From Onchocerca lupi (lineage: Eukaryota; Nematoda; Chromadorea; Rhabditida; Onchocercidae), in assembly GCA_028564675.1 (NCBI GenBank), contig JAOVVO010000005.1, forward strand, positions 415,073 through 479,072: a stretch of DNA of 64,000 nt. Direction: 5' to 3'. The position numbers and the translations under genes were made by a program. Within the stretch, counting starts at the first letter, position 1. Each line of letters begins with the position of its first letter. Shown here piece by piece: positions 36,112-50,006 of the stretch. Under the pieces are notes generated by a model, which did not search any database, was not told the DNA's origin, and saw nothing but the letters and a program-made list of their open reading frames with translations.

Positions 36112-38736
36112 CTTGAATCAGTACCGTATTCTTTCCGTATCCTGCCATGCTAATTCAACAATCTGCTTCTTTTCTTTCATCTTTATCTTATCTAACTGAT
36201 CAATGGGCTTGCAAATGTCAATTTTTACTGATTGTAATCGTATTTAATTCTACTTCAAGTTAAAATTAATTGTTATTTCAAAATTACGTTTAATTTTGAA
36301 TGATAAACTGGGATCATAACTTTTAATAATGAAGAAGAAATACTGGAGAAAAATATTTTTGGAATTTTCGACAAAAGATCGACTTACTGAAACATGAAAA
36401 ATTTTTTGCAGTGTAAAGCAACAAGCTTGAACAATAGACTTCGGAGGTAGGTATCATTGTCGACAGTCTTTATTTTCATTAAAAAATTTCTTTTAATTCC
36501 ACAGAATATTTGTCTACAGTACGTCTTTTGGTCAGCTTGGCTACTGTAATTGACGAGACAGAACAGATTAAGAAAGATACAAAACTGTTGCATAACATGC
36601 AAATGTTTACTGGTAATAGCTCTGCAATTTGATTCTTACACAAATTTTTCAGTTGTTGGAATTTTCGAAATAACGGCTTTGTTAATGCAATCGAAAAGTC
36701 GTATTAAGTATCTAGGAGGGAGGTTACATTCTTCAAGGAAATAGAACATTTGTCGCTTGCAATACCAAAAAAGAGGACGAAAAATCCTGTTAGAGTATGA
36801 GAAGTATTTCGTCTATTCTATATCTCTTTTTTTTCTCGAATTTATCACCAGTTAAAAGTTCCAGAAGATTTGCAGTTAGGAAGTATTATGTTAGCTTCAT
36901 TTTCAACGCATTAATGTTTTCGCCGAAATTCATAGGAAATCGGTTGTTTCAATTCATCTTGAAAGGAAGTTGTAGAGAAAATTGTCCTTTCAGATTTGTG
37001 GAATGTATCCAGGAGATTGCTGTGCAGATTCTTTAGTATTTGATGTGTTGACTGGATCTAGTTGTCTTAAAATTTAGAAAGTCAGTCGCAGTGTGAGTGT
37101 TTTTACGATTTCAAATAATCTCTTTCATTTATCAAGTTTATCAACTTTATTAATAGATGAATGATTATTGGAGATCGTTAAGAGGAAAGTATCTTCTTCA
37201 TCATGGAAATGAAGTCATGAAAACATTAGTTAGAAGAGATACTTCAAGATAGCAAGAAAATATGTTTAATTAATAATTTTCTTTCCCCAATGATCTCTCT
37301 TATGGCTTTTTAATTTGATAGCGATCTAAATTGGTGCTTTTTTTTTTGTTTTTAAAGATAACCTGAACAAAATGATATAATTGAGAATTTCGAAATTTCA
37401 CTTACTTTATTAAATTATAATAAGTAAAACATTAATTCAGTGCTCATTTATTCAGTAACTGATGAGTGACTAATTTTGTTCGACATCATAAACTTGATAA
37501 CAATTAGATAGGATGGATTACGATTAATTCACTGTTCATATTTCGTTAGATCGTCCTCCAATCATCCGATCAATCAATAGATTGTTCTGGACAGACACTG
37601 GAATATTCTGTTCCTAAACGGGATTATCATATCAAGTTAAATGACTATATATTCTACTCCATACTATATCAGTTATTTCATTTTCCTTTGGAGGCAATTG
37701 TGCCTAATTAATCGCTCGTTGCTTTCTGTAATGCTCGTAACGAAAACTATGATAATCTTTTTTCATGCTCTAAAAAAAAAGAATTCGCGTCTGTGTCTTT
37801 AAAAACGATTACACTTCCTATAAAGTTCGCATGAAAAAGATCAGGTGATGAAGGCCACCTTTAGATGATCATTTCTCCAAAATCCTTCATTTTGCCATTT
37901 TAGGTTTTTTTTTTTTTTATTTTTTGTAACTTCACAAGGAAAAATCCTTCTAGAGCACAGACCGAAATGAAATATAAATTTAAAAAATGTCATACTGCAA
38001 TATTAAAAACTTTCTTAGACATATAAATCTGAATCCTTTGGGTCAGAAATCTAGTGCTCACAGTCGCTGATTATGAAATTGATTTAATGAAATTGATTTT
38101 CTGATTATGAAATTGTTTTTTTTTTTTTTTTTTTCAAATTTTTTAAAAGGAAGGGAGCTACCATTTCACAAAAGGCGAAATTCAGATCAAAGCTAAGAAT
38201 TTTGACATTCCAAACAAAAACTGAAAAGATTTACTATACGGACATAAGATCAACAGAGAAGCAAATGGACATGTAAACATAAACCTCACATCAGGCGGCA
38301 TCTTCTCATCTTCCTTCAATTTTCCTTTAATAAATTTAACTTCTTCTTTACTTCTATTAATAGGATCGCAAATGATATATTTGATTCATCATATCTATAT
38401 GCTGTTTAGCTAGACTATTCTTATGATCATTCATGAAAGTCATTAAATTTGTCCTGTTTAACTGTTGAAATTTATCTTATTCCGCTTTTTCTCGCATTCT
38501 CCCATTTGACTCATTAGGTTTCAGGAAAGATGAGACGTAATATTAGTATTCCGAAAATTTCTAAGGCTTGTTCGATATATTCATTATCTGATTTTTTGGC
38601 TAATATCGGTTTAAAAGGCAATTTTTGCTGCATTATCGATGCACTCACATTCTTTTTTCTCGGAATTGATCGTCCATATCATTGTCGTTTCCCCATCGGT
38701 TTTTTCTGAACCCGGTTTTTTGTATCGCACGGGACC
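36112..38736. other. AT-rich region without a firm gene
   Basis: Only weak frames. One at 36797-37036 ends with a Cys-containing segment (GSCRENCPFRFVECIQE) but lacks a start or splice context. A ~21-nt poly(T) lies near 38115. It may be a long intron or the upstream region of the NAB gene. Confidence 0.4.
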
Positions 38737-38940
38737 ATGTGGATATGGCTGGTAGTATTACTAAAGGTAGTTTTTATGTTGGTGGTGACGGTGCCTGTTG
38801 GCAAATGTCCTCTCTCGCTCCATCCATCCTTTTCAATAGTATTATTACTTGGTGTAAGGCAGTACCAACCAAACCAACATAAAAAAAGACACCCTGGTTT
38901 CAGTATTGGTCGTTTTGCTGTAGTAATGAAAGGTAGATGA
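38737..38940 (+). CDS. Candidate neuropeptide-like precursor, 67 aa
   Basis: The ATG-started frame opens with a strong signal-peptide-like segment (MWIWLVVLLKVVFMLVVTVP). It ends QYQPNQHKKR, then HPGFSIGRFAVVM and KGR before TGA. A KKR site followed by a short peptide and a terminal GR (cleavage plus amidation signal) is the layout of a neuropeptide precursor. A long opposing frame (38996-38679 minus, 105 codons) is also open because the block is GC-richer, so the direction is inferred from the signal peptide and dibasic site. No known peptide family was matched. Confidence 0.35.
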   Translation: MWIWLVVLLKVVFMLVVTVPVGKCPLSLHPSFSIVLLLGVRQYQPNQHKKRHPGFSIGRFAVVMKGR

Positions 38941-41900
38941 AGAGAAAGAACGAAAACGATGGATTCACGGTGCTTATAGTTATTATTCCTTCTCATCTTT
39001 TCCTATTCATACCATATCGCTTCTCCAACTATAGGCTTTTTTAGTAGACAATCTGAGCCAAAAACTTCAACAATCGCTCCAGAGATACTATTGCTGCTAT
39101 CAGAAATGAAATATCGAAAAATTGAATGACACTGTATAATGATCCTCACCACTCTTCTTTTTTTTTTTTTCTCAAAAAGAGACTAGGATATGGGCTTTTT
39201 CAAAAGAAATTGATGATGATGTAAGGAGCATGTTTTCTTTGCATAATTGTTATTTTCAAAAATCAGGAAAATTCAGTTAATCAGTTTAGTCGGGAAAAAC
39301 AGTTAACCAGTTTAATCTCGAAGAGCTTTCTCATGGTTATATGTCTAAGCATGCGTTTAAGATTAAATAGGTTGTTACTGAAATGGGCAAAGAAATTTTA
39401 TAGGTAGAAGTGTTTTCCATAGTTGATCTTTCACTGAATACTAAAATATCAGTAATCAGTTATTGTTATTTTTCATCATTCACGTTAATAATATTTTTAT
39501 CTTGTCTTTTTTACATGAATAAATAAGATGGAGAATGGCACCTGAAACAACATGCTATCTTTCAAAACATGTTGGCGTAGACAGTGTATTCCTGGTTATA
39601 ACCTGCGACATTAATTTAGTGAGATCGCATATGATTTAAAATGAATAAAATGGAAGATATTTACTGAAACTGTCACCAGGAGCACTTTTTAAATAAATCA
39701 GAACAGAAAAGATTCCACATAAATTTAATTAAATGCTTGTGCGAACAATAAATGATTATTTGCGTGTTTTGCACGAGACATGTATATTTTCTTTCTTGAA
39801 AACCGCTATCAATCGATTTATTTTATCTTTGTAAATTACGTATTTTCTTTCTGCATTGGTTAATATGAGCAATTGCACATCGGATTTTCGTTAAGAATAT
39901 CTGAAAATAGCGGTTAAAATAACGATTAAGAGCGAAATATTGCCTATCTTTTTCAGAAACGCAATTTTAATTAATGTTTAATTGATAACAGTGCACATGC
40001 ATGCATATATTATATTGTTTGGCGAGCCGTCTGGGTCATTTCTCTTTGATCCGTTTGATTTGAGGGCTAAAAGTGCGATATTGTGTATAATATCGTGTAA
40101 ATCCAATAAAGCTATTATTGATTTACGCATATTTAGATGAAATGTTTGTAAAAGTGGAGACTTGATTGATTGAAAGTTAAAATATATCATTCCCTTTAAT
40201 TGTGTCATTCGTACTTCTAATTTGTAGTTCATTCAATTACTGTCTCAGAAGCAAGACTACATTCAGCATTTCAGATTCGCAAAAGTCAAAATACGCTTTG
40301 CAACTTTGCAATTTGTTGCATTTTATTCTTTTTATTCACCGTTTACTGTCAAAAAAATACTTCAATCCATCGAAAAGCCATTAATATGAAAAACATCACG
40401 TAGCATCGAAAGCAGAATCACCTGCCAGCTGATAACAAATGATAGGATAACGTGTGTGGGTGTGTTTATCTTCACGTTGGAAAAGGAAAATTACTTTGAA
40501 GAGAATAAGTCATGTGGCGCAGTCAAAAAGTTACGATAAATTATAGTCTCGACAGAAATTTTTTCAAAAGTATTTCGGCTTTTTGAGAAAATAGACGGAT
40601 GGATGTTTTATAAATTCACTTCAAAATAACAGGTTTTTGTTGCTCAGAATAAAAAGGAAGTGAAAAAATGGAAGGGAACATTTATAATGGAAGAATGTTG
40701 GAGGATACGAGAAAGATCGAAGGGTGAATGGGAGAAAAAGAAAATATTAATTGGGAAAGTTTAAAAAAAAATTTCCTCAAGGATAGAGAGAGAGAAAAAA
40801 GGGAAGGAAAAAAGAAAGGAGGAAAGCTTGTACCGCCACATTTCTCTAACGAAATCGACGTCTTGATAATATTAAACGGCCCACAGTTTTTTATTCTCGA
40901 CATTACGGCTTGAAAAAGAGGATGAAGAATAGGCTCGGATAGGTATCTGAATATAGCCATATAAGCGATTCATCTATCCGCAATCCAGACATCAGTGATC
41001 CTCGATGCACCGTGCGGCTTTGTTGTGTCCTTGTTCCGCTATTTCTTGATGTTTAGCGAAAAGTCTTTACTTTTGGACTTTGGAAAGAGATGGAAGTTCT
41101 GATTAGACTGGTATTTTAAATCGGCGTTTTGCAATCGCGAAATTTTTTCCTAAACCAATACTCTTGCTCAGTTAGAATAAGTTGGCACATATATTATAAA
41201 AATTGGATAAACAAAAAAATGATCTATCTCATATCAGAAAAACATTTTTACCATCATTTCTGAATTCTCTCACTTTTTTAGCATTTGTTCAGTTGTAATT
41301 TTCTGTAAAAGAAAGCTCATCTCTTTGATTTTGAATATCGTAAATATTTGGAATAACTCGTCTAGAATAACTTTATTTAGCCAGACAAAATGATGTGATT
41401 AAATTCTTACAGTTGAAGAGATAAAGCAACATCATCTCCTGCTTTATAACTAAAATGAAAGTCAAGAATTATTGAATATGCATCCAGAAAGAAAAGTAAT
41501 GAGGACAATTTACACTTATTTTCTGTTTCCAGCAAATTTAATATTGCCTAGATGAGAGCGAAATTTTGTCGCTCGAACAATTTTAGTAACACTGTTGTGC
41601 TTAACTGTATGTTGCAAACTAGTCCTCTTTATTGTAAAGGTTTAATAGATTCATGGACTTCTCTTTTGAATCAGTAAATACAACATGTAGTGATGTGAAC
41701 TGTATTTTTATTGAATAAAACGGAAAAGAAGATGGCATGTATGATTTGGGAATTATAAAGAAAGAGTCGAAAAATGTTGCGCAAGAAGATTTCTTAAATT
41801 TTCATTTTACAATTATACATGAGAAACTAAAATAAATTCAAAAAAAGAATAGGGGAGGAGCATTTCCTCTCAGCTGCACGTTGACACATTTTCTAAACTA

Positions 41901-43647
41901 TTTTTTTCAATGAAAAGAAAAAAAAAGACTTTCGCTTCAGTTAATTTCATTGTTGCTTTTTGAAAGATAAAAATCCTGATGATCGACATCAGCTATCATT
42001 ACTGCTATTTATTTGAAGAAAACGAATCATCTTTTAGCAGAAAGAAAAAATTTTAATTTTTTAATGCGTTCCAAGATTGCTATTCGTTGTAATATGAATT
42101 TTTTGTGTCTCCTTGTTTTCACAATAATTCTGGAAGAGAATTGTCGGTGTCCCATAACTTTGGAAATGTCGTTTTCCGTCCAGTGAAATAAGCTCTTCTT
42201 TTTCGAGTTTCCTTACCTCAATTAACACCAGTACATTCGTTTTTTTTTTTTTTTTTTTTTCATTATTTCCGAAACCTACGATGATTAAATATAGCAGGAA
42301 AGAAATGGTTGACATGGAAGAATGGTAATCTGCTCGGTAAATACTTGATTCTTTTTTCAGTTCTAGTTTTTTTTTTCGTTTCAAGTCTAATTGCAAGATG
42401 GTACTTTATTCTTCGTTTTATTTCTTAATTCATCCGAGCAATTTTAGCTAAATTAAAATATTGCCTCTTGTTAAAATTACAATGTTCCATTGTATGATAA
42501 TTTTTTGAAATATTGCTTTACTCAATGAATTATTTGAACAAGCATCATTAATCATAAAAAAAAAAAAAAAAGAATCACTGACTGCTGTTTATGCGAATTT
42601 CGCAAATTTGTATCTGTGGAATTCAAAAAAAGAAGAATGTGTTGTAAAACAGAATCATGTTAATGGAAGAATATTTGTCAGTAAACATGCAAAATACATT
42701 GTAAGCAGCATTCTTTTTTTAAAAAATCATTTAAAAAAAAAAGCTAACTGGAATATTCTACACAGATTCTTTTATTTCTCCTACATAGATTTTTTATGCC
42801 AATAACAGTCTAAGGAAGAACCAATAAAAAAATAAAGAAATCTCCAGTTTCTGTTGCTTTTTGCTGAAATATTGGAGTGGTGAAGACCACCCAATGTGCT
42901 ATTTCGAACTGACTGCAAGATTCTTTTCAGTTTTTAGCAGCAATGAATCATGCAACTCAATGATTTTTTCCAGATGATACTTTTTCAAAAAGGCAAATTA
43001 CAAAATGATGATTAGAAGCAACACGCTCTTTTTTTTCCTCCAACTTTTTTTAATCGATGTTCGTTCTATGCTTGAGAAATACTTTTAACGTATTTTCGAG
43101 AAATTTAAACATTTCTCTCTACTATATCTTCACTTTTTGCAGGTTTTTATGTAACCAAATCAACCCCGGACGCTATTAAATAGTGTTCTCGGGGTGTAGA
43201 CCATCAACAGCCAAGAAGATTCGTTGTAATCGGTCTGTATTCTAAATAACTCTTTATAGCATCGAATGCATTATTTATGTGCAAAGCACCAGCACAACTA
43301 TCATCAGGGTCAATCCAGCACTAGAGCTGATCTCGTAATTTATTATTGTTATCACTATTCATTGCTGTTATTATCACTATAAAAACGACTGCAGTACTTC
43401 AGACTTTTTTTTTCTTTTTTTTGAAACAACAGTCATTAGGCTACACTTGGCCAACATTGAATTTATTGTAGTGATTTAAATCGAATTGAAAGCTAACCCA
43501 TCTATCTGCACTATAAAACAGGTTTCCTTGATTATGCATTTGCATTTTCTGCCCCAGTAAAATTTCTTTCCCGAATTATTTGTTCTATATTTACCTGAAA
43601 AATCCTTCATTCTTTCATTGGAAACTGGTTTTTCTTGAAAAAACAAG
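38941..43647. other. Upstream or intronic region of the NAB gene
   Basis: AT-rich with scattered GC-richer blocks, such as 40680-41060 (open on both strands; a plus-strand ATG frame at 40728 encodes MGEKENINWESLKKNFLKDR). Poly(T)/poly(A) tracts occur at about 39165, 42238-42260 and 42557. No exon could be joined in phase with confidence to the first NAB exon. Confidence 0.4.
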
Positions 43648-46600
43648 TTGGAAGACCTGGATCTGGCGACGAAGACCCAGGGTGAACTTCCGCAACTAGA
43701 CGACAAAATTTCTGAGCTACCGAGCACACCAAGCCCATCTTCATCGATTATCGCACCACCACGGCAGCAGCCAAGGTTATCTCTGATTTTTTTTTTAGTT
43801 AGTAAAGAAAACGTTATACTGAATAATTCATGCAATGGGTGAGATGAAAAAAGGAAAGTTGGATAGGAAATATCTGTTTCTAAATTTCTAGTTATATCTT
43901 AGTTCATATTAATACTTGAATGAAATCTTAGAAGCCTCGAGGGATTGAAATTTTTTAACCTGTCTTCACTTTTGCTGACAGATTTTTCAAAAGCTCGAGA
44001 AATTGAAACAATTTTAGGAGAGAAGAGATTGATGAAAAAAATCATTCTTTTTTTAATATTTAAAAGTTTCGTGCCAGATTTTTCGCTGCTTCCAAGCATA
44101 AAGTGTTAGAAAAGAAATGAAATGTTTGCAAAAAAAAAGAATGCAAAGTAATAAAAAATTGATAAATGCAGTATAAGATATTAAATTCTAATCAACAGAG
44201 TAAATATATAGCGTGCCATATCTTTTGTCTTCATATTTCAATTGTTTAATTTTACTAATTTTTTAGGTCAGGTAGCAGGCAACCAACAACTTTTTCGGAA
44301 TGGCAACTACTTGCTGTACTTCATCGGGCCAATTTATTGCAGTATTATGACGAATTCATTGCTCAAGGTTGAGGATTTACATATTTTTAGCAAAGTTTCG
44401 TTATATTTTCACACTGCATTCTCGCTCGAATTCTGTCTGTTTCTACTGTCCTATTTCCATCTTTGAACAGTGGATACTGAAACAGTTTAGAGAAGATAGA
44501 AAAGATAAAGATTGATTGATTTGTATTAATAACGAAGCACTCGGTACTTACGAGTTGATAAATATATTCATCTAGATATCAGTGTACTTTTATAGTTGCA
44601 ACTCTTATATACTTGTAACTTTTTTGCGTTGCAAAAATTAATCAAATTTTTTTTCTGAGACTTGCATCCATTTAGTGGTTCAACACTTTTTGTCGAAGTT
44701 TGATGCATTTTAGGTTGGCTAGACCAGTTTTGTTTTATTCCTTATATCGTTCTTAAATAAAATTAATTTTTGCGTGACATATACGTGATATTTGCGTTGT
44801 ATCCCCTCTTCTTTTTCTTCCTTCTTTCGAAATCTTTAACTTAACTCATGCCAAATTATGTATCGGTGGTTTCAAATCCGATGATATAATGAATCAGTCA
44901 AATTTCCTTTAAAAAATATGATGATTGTACATTTGGCAGACATTTTTCCAAATTTCCAACATTGAATATAAGTGATTTTTAGCAGTCTATATTTTTTACT
45001 TAATTCGTATGATTTTCTTCATTTATTCTTTCAGTTTAGGACAATAAAATGTGCAAAAATATGATGTAAATACTTTTCGAGTTATGAAAGCTCAAATCAA
45101 TTCATGCATGGATGTTATCAATGCCTCACTGTCATGTTACATTTCGTAAGATGATAAAAAATATGAGAAAAATATAGACAAATTAATTAAATCCCTTTTA
45201 CAACTCTTGAAATTTCTTGCTTCAAGATAAAATTCCCACCGATACAATACCTATTGCTTTGTGACCTAACATATTTGAAAACCTTTAGAAGATGATTTCT
45301 GGGAATATTATGAGAAGTAAAGCGGATATTTAATCCTGAGAGAATATTTTCATTTTTTGAAGTTTTTAATCAGATTTTTACATTTATTTTACATGTCACT
45401 TTCTCATATTATCATTCATGCATCATTTATCGCTGAATTCTTGACGAACAGAGGAGATCAAATTCACTGTGACCTTAATCTATATTTTCCCTTTTGACGT
45501 CATAATCATTCAATAATTTTCGCTTTTTGGATACTTAACACTTTTAAGTTATTTGTTTTCATCAGTATACGATAATCGATTTTCAGTTTTTAGGCGGAGA
45601 TGACATCAATCAATTTATGACATGCGATGAACATGAATTCCTAGAAATAATGTCAGTGGTCGGAATGGCCTCCAAGCCGCTTCATGTCCGACGATTTCAA
45701 CGAACGCTCACTGTCAGTAATTTTTGTAATAATTATTTTGAATACGAATTTCACTCGTACTTTCCATAGCTGTATGAGAATAATTTTTCATATCTTTCAT
45801 AGTTTCGCTACCATTTAAACTAATTTTTAACTGAAAATTTTTTTATCATTGAGATACAAAGCTACGTAAATACAAATTTGTAAATATGCAGGTAGCAAGA
45901 ATGCATATAATAAAACTTTTGATCCACTTTACTGACATTTTGACTTCCTGGAATATTATAATCAAATGCAAGTACTAATTTGAGGAATTCAGCAAAGATC
46001 CGGATGCATTCAATCTGGTTGCCATACAGCAAATCGGTCTGCCACCTGCTGCAAGTTATGGATACATTCCACCAACATCATCATCTACTCCAACTGCTGC
46101 CTTGCAATTTCTCCTATCATCACAAAATCTTGCTGCTGCAAGTTTGGCTGTTGCTGCTGGTTTGCCATGCACTAGTCCGTCTATTACAGTAATTTTTCAT
46201 TTCTTTCAAGAATTATCAAAAACTAACTGTACCAGGCCATGTGGAATATTCAGCTAATTTCTATAATCCAGCTAGTTGGTCCAGATACTTTATGCGGGCC
46301 AGCCATGCTTCATGTAGCTGGCTTCAGCTAATCTATAGAAATAAAAATGTAAATAAATCTTAAATCTCCGAAATTTTTATCACTCGCCTATCTATATTAG
46401 TTCAAAATCTAAGATCTCTGAAAGTTCTTATCTATTGTTTAAAAATTTGAAATAACGTTGCATTCGAATACAATCATGTTTTTTACATACTTTTTATATA
46501 CGCGAGTTGCTGTAACTCGGTCTGGTCAATTGATAAAGAAAGAAAAGAGAAAGCGCACGTTCTTAATATGTTTAATTTCACAATGCATGTGAATACACAA

Positions 46601-49600
46601 TATTTTCTGTTGTTCCATTGGTTTTACCGACTGTAGAACACGTAACATGTAATTGTCCATGTGAGAAGCAATCCGTCTCTAGATCTAAACCGCACAATTC
46701 TAGAGATTGGTCTAATAAATCTCAATTTCGTTTGAATCTTCATAGATGTGATAGTAGAAAAAAGTAAGTATATTTATAGAAAACTCGCCTATTCGAATGC
46801 GACATTGTGTCAAAATTTGAAAGCATTCTGTGGAAACTGCAAAGTCACGTGAGAAATAATAGAACGATAATTTACATTTTTATTACATAATATAAATGAT
46901 TGTTAAGCGAAACTAATCATAAAATATTGTGGAGAGTAAATTTAATGAAAATTTTAAATTAAAAGAAAACATATGGTTTGCATTTCACCTCTTTTTAATC
47001 GCTTAGCTAATCAATTTTTAGAAAATTCTTTCAGCATGATCAGAGCTCGCCACGTTCACTTCTACAGCCATTAGTATCAGGTCAGTATAGTGTTTCCACA
47101 GATTATCTGCATAAATTTGCATAATTTTATAAAAACTAAATTTACATTATAATAATTGAAATTTGTTTTAAAAAAATTTTCGCCAATTCCAAACGCTTGT
47201 GATCAGATTTAAGCAAAAAGCGATTACTATTTCTAATGAGATTTGACTGATTTCAAATTTCGTTGACATCTTTGGAATAAATTCTGCCTAAATTATGACT
47301 TCAAAAATTTTAAACTTATTATACTCTAGTATAAATCAGTGAACTTATTTTTAAATTAAGATGGTACTGCAGGTGAAGGATTAATCAAAAGTTAATTATA
47401 GCATCAGAATCGCTACATGAATTATTCAATGTTGCAACAGTAGCCGGAGCAGGCACTTCAGGAACAACATCCACCACTGCAACTATTGGTGCTACGGCAA
47501 ACGTGATGACCGGTGATTTTCTGACAAGTTTGGTGGCTGGTATACCGCAATCCAGTGGCAGTTGTAACAGTGGTAACGGTGGTGCGTCATCCAATTCCAT
47601 GCAAGGATTAGAATCGGCGACGTCATCCAAGATGGCATCCACAGAACATACATCCACAACATCGGGCTTAATCCAGCTTTCTGCGGGTTCTCCAGCAAGC
47701 AGCAATGAAGCGAACTGCGATTTCGATCAGCTAGGAGCAGGTGAATTGGAATTCTAATTTGGAACTTTGTATTAAAGCAAAAATAATTGTCATCTTTCTT
47801 GTAATAGTTATTGGTTAAAAAGTTGAAATATCGGTAGAGTAGCACTAATTAGAGCTGTAACAAAAGATTTTATTTCATTTCGGTTATTTTTAGCAATCGA
47901 GACTATGGAACACTGAAAGTTTAGATGATTGAGAACAACAATAAAACAACATTGGAATATAGAAAATATCTAGCAACTAAAGCGTTTGCACTCAGTACAT
48001 ACTATGGTTATAATATTTACAGTTGGTTTTTATCACAAAGTAAGAATAGTTTTTCGCTCCATACGGATACAAGACATAAGAACTAAGGTCTGGAGAAAAT
48101 TCCCATCAAAAAGCTGGCTGATTTACATATTATCACCCGTAAGACTAGGGTTAATCGACAGAGTTTGTTGGGATCTGTTCTGCAACACTTAGAAGAATAC
48201 TGTTGTACCAGATATTATTCTCCGCTGTGCACTTATACTGCTAAGTAGTATATGACAAAAGAGAAATCAAAAATAGAAATAGAAGAAATATTACTCAATA
48301 TTTAAAACATGGCAAAGAGATACTTTTTAAAATATTTCCTTCTTCTTTATACCAATGGCATAAATCAAAATTTATGCAGATTGTCTGTAAAAGGCTTAGT
48401 GTAATATTTCTAAGGGACAAGTACGATTTTGGAAACACCAGTGCTAACAGAAGCTCAAATTGGAAGGCTTGCTCAGTGTTCCCATCGTCTTATAGAACAA
48501 ATGCCTCAGCTAGAACCCAAACTGATACAGAATAAAAAGAAAATTAGTCGGTAAGATTTTTCAAAGGAATCATTCAGTTTGTCACAGTGCTAATATTTCT
48601 TTGCAATATTCCTTCAACAACAATTTTCTCTAAAATTTACCGAATTTGAATTCTGATTGAATTAGCAAAATAATCAATGTTATATTAATATGCAATAATA
48701 AGCGAGGTCGATCCTATCCGATAGAGAGGATATTTTTTGCGATTTCATTTCAATCTCTAAATGAAGAAAATATTATAGAAATGAATTTTGATGATTAAAA
48801 TCAGTTTTTTTAAGATTTTTTTTTTTTTTTTTAAGAGAATTACTGGATGTGATGCAATTGCCGTTCAATTCACCCCAACGTTTACAAGAATATCGAAGAT
48901 ATTCAGCAATTTATGGACGTTTCGATGCGAAACGTAAACCAGATAAACCGTTAACTCTGCATGAGGTTTCAGTAAATGAAGCAGCTGCACAATTATGCCT
49001 TCGGCAACCTGCACTTTTGACCAGGCGTGACGAATTATTTCCACTTGCTCGACAGGTTCGATAATTTTAAATTGAAAATTTTACAAAGTTGTGAAATTTT
49101 TGTTCAATTCAATCAGTCATTTGATTGTTCTTCAGGGTTATTTCCTCTTGCAGGTAGTAAAAGATGCGGGTTATAATTATGTAAAAGGAATGAAAAAAGG
49201 TGAAACTGATATAAAAAGGCAGCGTTCGCTAGTTATATTGGATTCATTTTATCGCAGTGAACTGTCCCAATCTCCACAAAGTTCTGCTTCAGCTGGGTAA
49301 ATTCATCCGTTATTGATTTTTAGTGAAAATAGTTGAAATTAAATTATAGAGAATATTTTAAAACTTATGAAAATTTTTTTGGAATTTGCTAAAGTTTGCT
49401 TTATTGATTTGAATTTTGCATGTATTGCCGAGTGTACTAATATAAAAATTTGATCTATTTGCTCTCATCTGTGATCGATCAAATCGAATGAAATATTCAA
49501 TTTATACAGAGATAATAAAGACAAGAAACTTATCCATTGTTTATTTCAAATAGTGGACTTCTCTTGTTAATTAGAATTAATTTAACCAAGATTAAATAGA

Positions 49601-49919
49601 TTATTTCAATAATATTGAAAATTGCAGAAGTCCAGGATTAGAAGAAAATATTATTGATTCTGGAAACGAATTAGCCGCTGCATCATCATCATCTTCGTTG
49701 GTAGCAATGATTGGTAATCGTGATGACGCTGGGTCGATCATTACGTCCAATCGGAAAAAACGTCGTCGAGAATCGTCACAAGAACAAGAACAAATGGAAT
49801 TATCGTCAAGTGTGGTATCTTTAGTAACACCCGAAAAGCAACAAAGATTAGTCGTTAAACGACATGGTACCGTTGAAAAACAATGCAATACAACCAGTGC
49901 TGCTAGTGACGACACATGA
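43648..49919 (+). CDS. mab-10: NAB-family transcriptional cofactor (MAB-10 ortholog), >=612 aa, 5' exon missing
   Basis: NAB proteins bind EGR-type zinc-finger factors; in C. elegans MAB-10 partners LIN-29 in the larval-to-adult switch. Exons: 43648-43775, 44267-44367, 45594-45712, 45985-46188, 46666-46763, 47022-47080, 47402-47740, 48415-48550, 48836-49055, 49154-49296 and 49628-49919 (TGA). They total 1839 nt, an exact multiple of three, with all junction phases matching. The NCD1 domain spans exons 2-4 (WQLLAVLHRANLLQYYDEFI, then FLEIMSVVGMASKPLHVRRF). The NCD2 domain spans exons 8-10 (RLIEQMPQLEPKLIQNKKKI, AIYGRFDAKRK, EAAAQLCLRQPALLTRRDEL). Between them is a Ser/Thr/Gly-rich linker, longer than in vertebrate NABs as I recall them. 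The C-terminal exon has a basic NRKKRRRES motif, a likely nuclear signal. Exon 1 lacks an ATG and begins after an in-frame TGA, so the start lies upstream. The exon at 46666 could instead start at 46637 in another phase. Confidence 0.93.
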
Positions 49920-50006
49920 TTGTCTGATGGTCGAAAATCAATATTTTTTTTTTTTTTTTTGAAAAAAGCATTATTTGACGTTTAAAAAAGGAATTTCAAT
50001 ATTGAT

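Noticed and set aside
38679..38996. 105-codon minus-strand ORF
   Set aside because: Open mainly because the block is GC-richer. The plus-strand frame has a better signal peptide and processing sites, though direction is not proven.
47385..47845. 106- and 117-codon minus-strand ORFs
   Set aside because: Antisense shadows of the Ser/Thr/Gly-rich mab-10 exon 47402-47740.
49601..49915. 104-codon minus-strand ORF
   Set aside because: Antisense to the last mab-10 exon.
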